The notes beneath the pieces were generated by a model. That model was given only the letters and a program-made list of their open reading frames with translations, was not told the DNA's origin and did no database searches. Made by a program: the position numbers and the translations under genes. A stretch of 64,000 bases of DNA from Nocardia fusca NBRC 14340 (GTDB lineage: Bacteria; Actinomycetota; Actinomycetes; Mycobacteriales; Mycobacteriaceae). Position 1 is the first letter of the stretch; each line of letters starts with the position of its first letter. Below are positions 52,362 through 60,652 of the stretch, one piece after another. The stretch spans positions 186,001 through 250,000 of the forward strand of contig NZ_BDCU01000017.1 in assembly GCF_001618425.1 (NCBI RefSeq). The letters are read 5' to 3'.

Positions 52362-54668
52362 TCATACCGCTCCCATCGACGCCGTTTCACACTGCAATTG
52401 CGCCAGCAGCCCGTCCGAGTCCTCGATGGAAGCGATCCCGTCCACACTCACCTCGATCAGCCGGGCACTGGCGATATCGAAGAACAGACCGGAGACGGTG
52501 AGCCCACGTTCCTCGATCGCGCGGCGGACCGACGGATGCCGCCGCAGATTCTCCAGCTGCACCGCGATATTCACCATGCTCAACTGCTCGACCGGACCGA
52601 AACCGGCCGCCTCCGCCGCGGCGCCCACCACGTGCCCGGCCCGGTAACGCTCCAGGCTCGGCCGACCGTACTCGAGCCACCGGTCGATACCCGGACCGGC
52701 CGACTCACCCGAGTACAGGGCGCCCATGGCCCCGCAGCACGAATGGCCGCAAACCACCACCGTGCGCACACTGAGTTTCTCGAGCGCGAAGACCAGCGCC
52801 GCCTCCACCGAGGCGTCGTGCTCGGGCACCAGATTGCCCACATTGCGCACCGTGAACAGATCACCCGGCCCGCTGTGTGTGATCACATTCGGCACGATCC
52901 GTGAATCCGAGCAGGTCAGGAAGAAGGAATCCGGATCCTGGCCGTCACGCAGCTCGTCCAGATGAGACCGCACCAGATGCGCACGGCTGCGATGGTAGGC
53001 GGCGATACCGCTGGCCAGCGGATCACCACTGTCCTGCAATCCCTTCGACGAACCGTTGCGATGCAACCGCCACGGCCCGAGGACATCGGCGAGCGCGACC
53101 CGGCCCATACTCCGCGACGGCGGAGCCTCCTGCGCGTTCGCCATCCGAGAGGAACCGATTTCCACGAAATCGACAGTGCCACCGTTGTTCTCGTGCTGCC
53201 GCGCCCAATCGGTGATGGCGTCGTGGGCGGCGTGATCGAGGAAGTCCACGGTGAGTTCCACCGTCACCGCGACCCCCGGCGGGACCTCGGCGAAGGTGGT
53301 GGCCAGTTTCGGCAGGGAAAGGAACGTACAGGAGCCGTCGATCCGCACGAGCCAGCGATCGGTGCCGCCGATCTGTTCCGCCGTCACCGCGACCCGCACG
53401 ATCCGCCAGACCAGCAGCGCGAAGGCCAGCGCCAAACCGATCAGAACCCCCTCGAGCAGGTTCAGGAAGATCACCGACACCAGGGTGGCGAGGTAGACGA
53501 GAAGATCGCCGGTGCGGTGCGCGAGCCGGATATGCGCCAGTTTGACCAGCTGCATCCCGATGACGATCAACAGGCCGGCCAACGCGGCGAGCGGGATCTG
53601 CTCCACCAGCGACACCAGGGCCACCGAGAACACCAGCACCCACACACCGTGCAGGATCGCCGAAGCCCGGCTGCGGGCGCCCGCGGCCACGTTGGTGGAA
53701 CTGCGCACGATAACGCCCGCGACGGGCAATCCACCGAGCAACCCGGTCAGGACGTTCGCCGATCCCAGGCCGATCATCTCGCGATCCAGGTCCGTCCGCG
53801 GCCCGGTGTGCATCTTGTCGATCGCGACGGCCGACAGCAGACTCTGCACACTGGTGATCAGCGCTACGGTGAAGATCATCATGATCACGGCGGCCCAATC
53901 ACCGTGCGGCAGTTCGGGCAACATGATCGCGTCGAACAACGAACCGTCCAGCGAGACCCGCTTCACGTCCAGCGACAACACCACGGAAAGCCCCGTGGCC
54001 ACCACGATGGCCACCAGTGCCCCGGGCACCACCTTGACGCGTTCGGGCAGGCGATTCCAGCCCAGCATGATGACGATCACGGCCACGCCGAGCAGCACCG
54101 CGGGGCCGTTCGCGGAGGCGAACCGGCCCGCCAGGCCGGTGATGTTCTCCCAGGCGGCACTGCCGGATTCGCCACCGAGCAGCACATGAACCTGCTGGAG
54201 TGCGATGGTGATGCCGATACCCGCGAGCATGGCGTGCACCACCACCGGTGCCACCGCCAGCGCCGCCCGCGCGACCCGGCTCAAACCGAACAGAATCTGC
54301 AACACACCGGCCGCGGCGACGATGAAACAGGTTACCCGCCAGCCGAATTGATAAATGGATTCGGCGACGATCACGGTGAGGCCGGCCGCGGGGCCGCTCA
54401 CCTGCAGAGCGGAGCCGCCGAGCGCCCCGCCCACGACACCACCGACGACGGCGGCGATGAGACCGGCGGCCACCGGGGCGCCGGAGGCGATGGCGATACC
54501 GATGGACAGCGGTAACGCGACGAGGAAGACCACGATCGAAGCCGGGACATCATGGCGCAGGATCGAGGCCGGGTCCAGGGAACGTGAACGGGATCCGGAC
54601 CCGGCCGTGGTTACGGACGAGCCCGGTCCAGGCGGTGACGCATGGGCATTCGGGATTTTGGTTGCCAT
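52362..54668 (-). CDS. SulP anion transporter fused to beta-carbonic anhydrase (copy 2)
   Basis: A 768-residue paralogue of the adjacent gene with the same SulP-STAS-carbonic anhydrase order and the zinc motifs TCSDSR and CGHSCCGAMG. The two products are nearly identical over the membrane domain and differ mostly at the N-terminus (MATKIPNAHASPPG), in the extramembrane loops and in the STAS linker. ATG at 54668 with AGGAGA. The tandem copy could raise dosage or offer different affinity. Confidence 0.93.
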   Translation of the reverse strand: MATKIPNAHASPPGPGSSVTTAGSGSRSRSLDPASILRHDVPASIVVFLVALPLSIGIAIASGAPVAAGLIAAVVGGVVGGALGGSALQVSGPAAGLTVIVAESIYQFGWRVTCFIVAAAGVLQILFGLSRVARAALAVAPVVVHAMLAGIGITIALQQVHVLLGGESGSAAWENITGLAGRFASANGPAVLLGVAVIVIMLGWNRLPERVKVVPGALVAIVVATGLSVVLSLDVKRVSLDGSLFDAIMLPELPHGDWAAVIMMIFTVALITSVQSLLSAVAIDKMHTGPRTDLDREMIGLGSANVLTGLLGGLPVAGVIVRSSTNVAAGARSRASAILHGVWVLVFSVALVSLVEQIPLAALAGLLIVIGMQLVKLAHIRLAHRTGDLLVYLATLVSVIFLNLLEGVLIGLALAFALLVWRIVRVAVTAEQIGGTDRWLVRIDGSCTFLSLPKLATTFAEVPPGVAVTVELTVDFLDHAAHDAITDWARQHENNGGTVDFVEIGSSRMANAQEAPPSRSMGRVALADVLGPWRLHRNGSSKGLQDSGDPLASGIAAYHRSRAHLVRSHLDELRDGQDPDSFFLTCSDSRIVPNVITHSGPGDLFTVRNVGNLVPEHDASVEAALVFALEKLSVRTVVVCGHSCCGAMGALYSGESAGPGIDRWLEYGRPSLERYRAGHVVGAAAEAAGFGPVEQLSMVNIAVQLENLRRHPSVRRAIEERGLTVSGLFFDIASARLIEVSVDGIASIEDSDGLLAQLQCETASMGAV

Positions 54669-55287
54669 TGGTCTCCTTCGCCGACTCGGCAGGAGCCGAG
54701 GTCGGTTGACGATCAACATGTCCAGTCGGGCACAGACCGCGAACCGGCATCTCGCGGTGAAGCAGGTCCTCGGCACGGCAACGAGCCGAGTTTCAAACCG
54801 TCGCCATGGTATTGGTAAAGCCTTAGCAAAGCTTAAGAACTGGACCTCGCGTCCGGCCACATCGCCACTACGAAGACCGAACCGCAGCGATCCCACCCTC
54901 GGAACCACATCGAACGAGCAGACGCGACTACCAGAATACTGTTGAAAACCCATGCAAGACAGCTGATCGAAGCGCAGTGAACAGCGCTCGGAGGAACCCT
55001 TCCGAGGCACCGCCACAACCATTCCCGTGGTGTCCCAGTGATGCGAGATGCCACAGTCCGGCTCCACATATAGTAAAGAACTACCCAAACTCAGCAATAG
55101 AGGTAGCGAGACGAAAATGACAATCGCTACCCAATCGATACGTGTCATTGAGATGCGGCGACCTGTGGCACCCCGGAGACAGCCTCGGATGACCGAGCCG
55201 GCGACGCGCGCGTCACATCAATGAATCGACATGAGTCTATCGAACAAAGCCGGGCCCTGAACAGCGGAAACACAATTCTCACCGAGA

Positions 55288-55320
55288 CCCGGCCGCACGG
55301 ACCACGGTTGTGCGGCCGGG
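55288..55320. repeat. 11-bp inverted repeat upstream of CxxC protein gene
   Basis: CCCGGCCGCAC and its complement around an 11-base spacer, ending about 30 bases before a TATTCT hexamer. It could be an operator for the plus-strand gene or a terminator. Confidence 0.6.
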
Positions 55321-55349
55321 ACGACCAGCGGACGCGGCCGCCGCGGCGG

Positions 55350-55355
55350 TATTCT
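55350..55355 (+). promoter_or_regulatory. Candidate -10 box of leaderless transcript
   Basis: TATTCT ends seven bases before the GTG at 55363, and no ribosome site is present, so the message may start at the GTG itself. Confidence 0.45.
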
Positions 55356-55362
55356 CGTCGGT

Positions 55363-55905
55363 GTGTCGGACCGGGGTATCGAGTACAAGCCGGATGCGGA
55401 CGATCCCAAACGTGTTCGACTCACTTCCGGCCTACCGGAAGGGATTCCGCGAGCGGAGATCTCCTATCGCGCGGCGGGCGGACTGCGCGGCACCCGGGAG
55501 GTGCGCCGCTCGGCCGCCGAGTTCGCCCACCTGCGCACCGCCGTCGGCAGTGGCTACGACGGCGGGTGGAGCACCCCCGAGCAGCTGACACTCGGCCACG
55601 CCGAACGCTATATCGAGCAGGCCCGGCACCGGATCCGGCAGCAGGACAATGAGGTCCGCCGCATCCGCGAATCGATCGACCTCACCTGTCCCTGGTGCGC
55701 ACGGGAACGGACCTATCTCGGTGCGCTCGGCTTCGTCACCGGAGTCGCGGGGATCCTCACCGACCGTCCGGCCGAATGGGGCCAGGAACTCGTCCATCAG
55801 CATGCCTACCGCTGTGACCGGTGCGGTTCGATGCAGTACTTCGCCGATGGTTTCCTGGCCCATCCCCTCCCCGGCCGGCCCACCGGCGACCGGCCCCGGG
55901 CCTGA
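55363..55905 (+). CDS. Hypothetical protein with two CxxC pairs
   Basis: A 180-residue soluble protein. The C-terminal half has CPWC (about 109-112) and CDRC (about 150-153), a spacing that suggests a zinc-binding treble or ribbon fold. The N-terminal half is charged, with an EQARHRIRQQDNEVRRIRES helix. I do not recognise the family. GTG at 55363 directly follows a promoter-like TATTCT. It converges with the phosphotransferase-like gene, 18 bases apart. Confidence 0.8.
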   Translation: MSDRGIEYKPDADDPKRVRLTSGLPEGIPRAEISYRAAGGLRGTREVRRSAAEFAHLRTAVGSGYDGGWSTPEQLTLGHAERYIEQARHRIRQQDNEVRRIRESIDLTCPWCARERTYLGALGFVTGVAGILTDRPAEWGQELVHQHAYRCDRCGSMQYFADGFLAHPLPGRPTGDRPRA

Positions 55906-55923
55906 GCCGGTCCGGTTCGCGGG

Positions 55924-57123
55924 CTACTCGGCCAGACTGTCGAGCGACTCCAGATCCGCCACTGCCTGCAAAATCCGCTCGAAATTGGCGAGGCTGATAT
56001 CGCGGGGCTGCATATCGGGCTGCATGCGGCCCTGTCCCAGCGTGCCGACCCAGGCGAAAACGCCCTGGAAGGTCTGCTGCCGGTACTGCAGCCACGCGGC
56101 GTCGAAAGCGAGCGCCGCACCGCCCGCGGCCCGCAACCGGTCGAGGTAGTACTCCAGCAGGTCACGCTCCCATTCCCGGCGCTGTTCCACGGTCAGCCCG
56201 GACATGATCGCGTACGCGAAATCGGCCGCCCAGTTCCCGCGCAGCGTGCACTGCCAGTCGTAGAGGCCCATCCGGCCGTCGCCGGTGACGTACCAGTTGC
56301 CCGCGTGCACATCGGCGTGCAGCAGGGTCTGCGGGGTGCGCTCGTGTAGCGCCATGGAGCGGAACAGGCCGGGCCACAGCTCTTCGCGCCGGCCGCGCAG
56401 TTCCGGCGGGATCACCTCGGCGCCGCGCGCGAGCCCGTTGCGGAACATCCGGCCGGTATTGATCATGTTGTTCATGGTGGTGTGCCACTGCGCACCGGTG
56501 AGCAACCAGCCGAAATCACTGCGCAACCGCGGGCTGTCCCAATACGCACCGTGATAGAGCGCCAGCTGCCCCACCATGTCCTCGGCCATCGCCTTGTCCA
56601 GCACCCGGGTGAGCGGATTGCCGAAGGTGGCGCCCTTGGTGGCCACGACATCCTCGAGCACGAACAACGAGCGGAAAGACCGCGGATCGAAGGCGGCGTG
56701 ATACGCCCAGGGCGCCTCCAGCTGGAGCTCGGGCCTGATGTGGCGGTAGAAACCGGACTCGTTGCCCAGCAGTTGACACAGCCCGCACACCACTCGCATC
56801 GTCAGTGCCGCAGTCGATTTCGTGAACAGCTCGGTCGGCAGACCGGCCGCCACACCGGCCTCGTTGTACCGGACGGTGAGCCCCCGTCGCGATGAGGTGC
56901 CGTTGCTGCCCTCGGTGAGCGTGAACGACTCCACCCGCGCCTGCGGATGCTGCGCGCACAACGCGGCGGTGAGCCACTGTTCGGTCAGCAACTCGGGGGC
57001 GGCGGGTACCTCGGTGAGCTCGGTGGGAGCCGTTCTGCGGATCACGTCCCGCAGGTAGTACCCCGCGATCCGCGTGGTGAGCCCTACCGCCCTGCCCTTT
57101 TCCCGAACCGACACCTCGACCAC
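55924..57123 (-). CDS. Aminoglycoside-phosphotransferase-fold kinase
   Basis: A 399-residue protein of the APH/choline/ecdysteroid kinase-like fold. The catalytic loop is LLHADVHAGNWYV (HxDxxxxN) and the metal-binding aspartate is in GLYDWQ. The substrate is unknown; actinobacteria carry many such proteins and few give antibiotic resistance. GTG at 57123. It lies 140 bases downstream of the P450 gene, beyond a hairpin, in the same direction. Confidence 0.87.
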   Translation of the reverse strand: MVEVSVREKGRAVGLTTRIAGYYLRDVIRRTAPTELTEVPAAPELLTEQWLTAALCAQHPQARVESFTLTEGSNGTSSRRGLTVRYNEAGVAAGLPTELFTKSTAALTMRVVCGLCQLLGNESGFYRHIRPELQLEAPWAYHAAFDPRSFRSLFVLEDVVATKGATFGNPLTRVLDKAMAEDMVGQLALYHGAYWDSPRLRSDFGWLLTGAQWHTTMNNMINTGRMFRNGLARGAEVIPPELRGRREELWPGLFRSMALHERTPQTLLHADVHAGNWYVTGDGRMGLYDWQCTLRGNWAADFAYAIMSGLTVEQRREWERDLLEYYLDRLRAAGGAALAFDAAWLQYRQQTFQGVFAWVGTLGQGRMQPDMQPRDISLANFERILQAVADLESLDSLAE

Positions 57124-57235
57124 CCGAACCCTTCACACATCGAAACTCTGCGCTCTGCACGATAATCGGTGCGCCGAGCGATGCGCTTCCCACTGTGGCG
57201 ACGTCCGCCGAACACCGGATCGGCATGGCACCGCC

Positions 57236-57281
57236 GCGGCCGGCGAGCGCCGGTAACAGGTCCTACGCGCTCGCCGGCCGC
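57236..57281 (-). terminator. Terminator spanning the P450 stop codon
   Basis: A perfect 15-bp inverted repeat (57236-57250 and 57267-57281) with a 16-base loop. The stop codon of the P450 gene (57263-57265) lies in the loop, so the hairpin's first arm is coding sequence. Confidence 0.7.
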
Positions 57282-58522
57282 AGCGGCGCGGACACGGGGA
57301 ACGCGACCGGCAGCGCGGTGAGCGACCGGTGGAACGGTCCCGGCCGCCAGGTCAGGTCGTCGGCCGGTACGGCGAGCCGGATCTCGGGCAGCGCGTCCAG
57401 CAACTGATCGATGGCGTCCTGGGCCACCAGGTAGGCCACCGATTTCGCCGGGCAGGAATGCGGTCCGATACTCCACGACAGATGCGAGCGGTTGTCGGTG
57501 TAGGCACCGGTATCGATCGCGGGATCGTTGTTACAGCCGGCCATACTGATCACCACCGGCTGATGCGCCGGCAGCCACACCCCGTCGATGAGGATCGGCT
57601 GCCGGGGGAACGAGACCGAGTAGTTGGACAGCGGCGGATCGGTGAACAGCACCTCGTCCAGCGCGTCCCGGGTGGACAGACTGCCGCCCAGGATGCCGCT
57701 CGCGAAACGTTCGTCGGTGAGCATCAGCCGCAGGGTGTTGACGATCAGGTTCTGCAGTGGTTCGATCCCCGCGCCGTAGAAGCTCAGGACCTGGTGCAAC
57801 ATCTCCTCGTCGTCCAGGTCGGCCGGATCCGCCAGCAGCCGGGTGACCACGTCGTCACCCGGTTCGGCCCGCTTCAACCCGACCAGATCCGCCATGGCCT
57901 GGGCGAACATCATATTGCCGGCGTCCGCGTCGACACCCTCGAACATCGCGGCCATCCCCGCTGCGGCCCGTTGGCCGATCTCGGCCGGGCACCCCAGCAT
58001 GCTGTTCACCACCGCGAAGGTCAGCGGAAACGCGTACTGGCCGATGAGTTCGGCGGATCCGGCGCCGCAGAAGCTGTCGATCAGCGGGATCGCGATCTGC
58101 TCGACGGTGCTGTGCATCGCGAAGAGATCCACGCCGTCGATCCCGGCGACCGTCGCCCGGCGGTAGCGCGCGTGCTCGGAGCCGGTGCTGCGGATGGCGG
58201 CCGGACGCCACTCCAGCATCGACCGTACCGGGCAGTCACGCGGGACATCCTGCTGCCAGATCCGGGAATCCGCGGGGAAGTGCTCGGGATCGTTCAGGAT
58301 CCGCAGCGCGGTGTGGTAGCCGATGACCAGGGTCGCCGGGACCCCGGGCGCCAGTTCGACCGGTACCAGCGAGCCGTACCGCCGCCGCATGTCCTGATAG
58401 GCACGCTGCGGCGTGGTGGCGATCTCGTCGGAGTACAGGGGGACACGAGGCCCGGCGCTGTTCTGAGGTGAGCCGAGGGCGGCCGGGATCCCCGAAAGCG
58501 CGGTGGGACGTGCGGAATTCAC
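57263..58522 (-). CDS. Cytochrome P450 lacking the ExxR arginine
   Basis: A 419-residue P450. The heme loop is SWSIGPHSCPAKSVAY with the axial cysteine but Trp in place of the usual Phe. The K-helix ExxR reads DEVLFTDPP, with Phe in place of Arg, and the I-helix AGxxT reads GAGIEPLQN. Streptomyces CYP157 enzymes of conservon loci share this loss. GTG at 58522 with GGAG seven bases upstream. It is 164 bases downstream of the acyl-CoA ligase gene, so it may be a separate unit. Substrate unknown. Confidence 0.88.
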   Translation of the reverse strand: MNSARPTALSGIPAALGSPQNSAGPRVPLYSDEIATTPQRAYQDMRRRYGSLVPVELAPGVPATLVIGYHTALRILNDPEHFPADSRIWQQDVPRDCPVRSMLEWRPAAIRSTGSEHARYRRATVAGIDGVDLFAMHSTVEQIAIPLIDSFCGAGSAELIGQYAFPLTFAVVNSMLGCPAEIGQRAAAGMAAMFEGVDADAGNMMFAQAMADLVGLKRAEPGDDVVTRLLADPADLDDEEMLHQVLSFYGAGIEPLQNLIVNTLRLMLTDERFASGILGGSLSTRDALDEVLFTDPPLSNYSVSFPRQPILIDGVWLPAHQPVVISMAGCNNDPAIDTGAYTDNRSHLSWSIGPHSCPAKSVAYLVAQDAIDQLLDALPEIRLAVPADDLTWRPGPFHRSLTALPVAFPVSAPLRPASA

Positions 58523-58686
58523 AGAGTTCTCCAGTCACGGCGGTGGCTACTCGACGACCGGTGCGACTCGACCGAAGTCCCGGCAACGTCAGGGACGCGA
58601 GATTACCTGCCGCACGACAGTTCTGCGTTCCAGGGTGTGCGCCACACCCACCGGGGCGGGTCGCCGTCGCCCCGACCGGCGCGGTG

Positions 58687-60057
58687 TCAGCCGAACAGGG
58701 CGGTCAGCGCGGCGCGATCCACTTTGCCCCGCGGCGTCCGCGGCAGCCGGTCCACCACCCGGACCCGATCCGGCATACTCGGGGCCGGCAGCACCGCCCG
58801 CAGCCGCCGCCGGATCTCCTCGGGTCCGGGCGCGTCGCCCGTGACGACGACGGCGGCCACCGGCACCTGTCCCCAGCGCGGGTCCGGGAGTCCGACACAG
58901 GCGGCCTCGGCGACGCCGGGGATCGCGGTCAGCGCGGCCTCGACCGCCGCCGGCTCCACATTCAGGCCGCCCCGGATGAGCATTTCGCCGTCCCGACCGA
59001 AGAGCCGTAACCTATTTCCCGCCAACGCTCCTCGATCGCCGACCGAGAACCAGCCGTCGACCGGGCCGGCCACCACACCGTCCTCGGCCAGATACCCGGT
59101 GAAGACCATATCGCTGCGTACATGGACGAGGCCGTCGCGGATCTCTACTTCGACTCCGTCGAACAGTTCCCCCGCCGCACTGTCGTCGGTATCGCCGAGA
59201 CCGCGGTCGAACGAGACGAAACTCAGCTCCGAGGCCCCGTAGAAATGGGTGAGCGCGGCATTCGGCAGTACCTCCCGCAAGGCCGTCCGGCCCGGCCGCG
59301 GCCAGCGCGCCGCCGAGGAAAGCACCTCGCGCACACTGCCGACCGGCGCCACGCCCGAACGCACCACGTCCCAGGCGATGGCGGGGACCGAGTACAGATG
59401 GGTGGGGTCATCGGCCAGCGCCGCGGTGACCGGACGCAGATCGACCGTCGCCCCCCGGGTCAGCGCGTGCAGCGCGCCGTAGAGGAAATGCGTGTGATCG
59501 AGTACGCCCGGCGTCGAGACCCGGTCTCCCCTGTCGATATCGAAGGTCGCGTCGGAGCGGTCCAGAGTCGCCGCCCATGACCGCTGATCCCGGACGAACA
59601 GTTTGGGTTCACCGGTGGTGCCGGAGGTGATCCCCACCAGTAGTTCACTTCCGGGGCCGGCGCGCCCGCACGGTCCGTCCGATTCCAGTTCCGCCGCGGT
59701 GCGGATCGTGCCCGTCCAGCCCAGTCGGCGCAGCAGCCGATGATGGCCGGGGGCGGCGCACACCTGCGCGGGACGAGACAGCGTCAGGACCCGGTCCAGC
59801 TGCCGCGGCAGCAGATGGCGGTGCAGCAGCACCACACCGACCCCGGCGTACATCGCCGCCGCCACGGTGACCAGTGAGCCGATATCGGAGGTGGGCAGTA
59901 CCGCCACCCGGTTCGCGCCGGCCAGACCCGCGGCGGTACGGGTGACCCGCTCCAGGAATTCGCCGTAGGTGGCCTGTTCGCGGGCGGCGACGACGGCGGT
60001 CGCCGCGGGATCCCGGGCAGCCTGGCGCGCGATCCGCTCGGCGAGCAGTTCAGTCAT
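58687..60057 (-). CDS. AMP-forming acyl-CoA ligase (biotin operon, second copy)
   Basis: A 456-residue ANL-superfamily ligase: P-loop TSGTTGEPK (about 165-173), FYGASELS, GWFSVGDRG and the catalytic lysine in RTPRGKVDR. It should activate a carboxylic acid to acyl-AMP and then acyl-CoA. ATG at 60057 overlaps the EcfT stop by eight bases, so it belongs to the biotin transporter operon. The substrate is not evident from sequence. Confidence 0.9.
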   Translation of the reverse strand: MTELLAERIARQAARDPAATAVVAAREQATYGEFLERVTRTAAGLAGANRVAVLPTSDIGSLVTVAAAMYAGVGVVLLHRHLLPRQLDRVLTLSRPAQVCAAPGHHRLLRRLGWTGTIRTAAELESDGPCGRAGPGSELLVGITSGTTGEPKLFVRDQRSWAATLDRSDATFDIDRGDRVSTPGVLDHTHFLYGALHALTRGATVDLRPVTAALADDPTHLYSVPAIAWDVVRSGVAPVGSVREVLSSAARWPRPGRTALREVLPNAALTHFYGASELSFVSFDRGLGDTDDSAAGELFDGVEVEIRDGLVHVRSDMVFTGYLAEDGVVAGPVDGWFSVGDRGALAGNRLRLFGRDGEMLIRGGLNVEPAAVEAALTAIPGVAEAACVGLPDPRWGQVPVAAVVVTGDAPGPEEIRRRLRAVLPAPSMPDRVRVVDRLPRTPRGKVDRAALTALFG

Positions 60058-60652
60058 CGTCGACTCCGCGGGCGGCCAGCGCGTCGCCCATCGCGTCGGC
60101 GGTGCGCAACGCCCGGACCAGCACCGGCGTGGCGAGGGCGGTCACCGACCACTGCAGTCCGCGCGCCCGCCGGGCGTCCGCCACCTCCCGGACGATCCCG
60201 GCCAGCAGCGGCACGCAGCGGATCGCCAGCGCCAGCAGCAGGCCGATACGTTCGGGATCGACGCCGAGACGGCGCAGCGGACCGAGCCCCCGGGTGACGG
60301 CGTCCAACATATCGGTGACCCGGGTCGTCAAGGTGACCAGCGCGGCCAGCGCCACCGAGATCAACAGCAGCCCGCACACCACCGTGGCACGCGCGGGCGA
60401 GGTCGTCAGGATCTGGACCACCGCGATGAACACCAGCATCCACACCACCGGCCGCAGCTGGGCCAGCGCCACCCGCCACGGGATCCGGGCGAGCGCGAAC
60501 ACCGCGGCGACACCCAGCGCGAGGACACCCACCTGGGCGGGTGTCCGCACGAGCACGGTCGCCGCCACGATGATCGCGACGAGCGACAGCAGTTTCACAC
60601 CGGCGGGCATCCGATGCAGGAGCGAGCGACCGGGAAGGTACAGCCCGATCAC
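60050..60652 (-). CDS. bioN: Energy-coupling factor transmembrane protein EcfT (BioN-like)
   Basis: Membrane scaffold of an ECF vitamin importer. The 200-residue protein has several helices and the EcfT coupling motifs near the C-terminus (ADARRARG, and AMGDALAARG). With BioY and the ATPase in the same operon it forms a BioMNY-type biotin transporter. GTG at 60652 overlaps the ATPase stop (GTGA). Confidence 0.9.
   Translation of the reverse strand: MIGLYLPGRSLLHRMPAGVKLLSLVAIIVAATVLVRTPAQVGVLALGVAAVFALARIPWRVALAQLRPVVWMLVFIAVVQILTTSPARATVVCGLLLISVALAALVTLTTRVTDMLDAVTRGLGPLRRLGVDPERIGLLLALAIRCVPLLAGIVREVADARRARGLQWSVTALATPVLVRALRTADAMGDALAARGVDDD

Larger units (their letters stand above)
54669..55362. 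other. AT-richer intergenic region and leader of SulP copy 2
   Basis: Nearly 700 bases without a convincing gene. The right part of the copy-2 leader matches copy 1: -10 candidate TACCAT (54806-54811), hairpins at 54769-54790 and 54737-54757. From about 54810 to 55260 GC content falls to near half, unlike the rest of the window. A 160-codon frame in phase with the transporter is open here and begins with a hydrophobic stretch, and a 35-codon plus-strand frame (55117-55224) exists; neither has a good ribosome site. An 11-bp inverted repeat lies at 55288-55320. Confidence 0.55.

Noticed and set aside
54669..55148. 160-codon upstream extension of SulP copy 2
   Set aside because: It crosses the conserved leader and -10 region, has no match in copy 1 and no ribosome site; ATG at 54668 has a strong one.
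55117..55224. 35-codon plus-strand frame in the AT-richer spacer
   Set aside because: No convincing ribosome site or hydrophobic or domain pattern.
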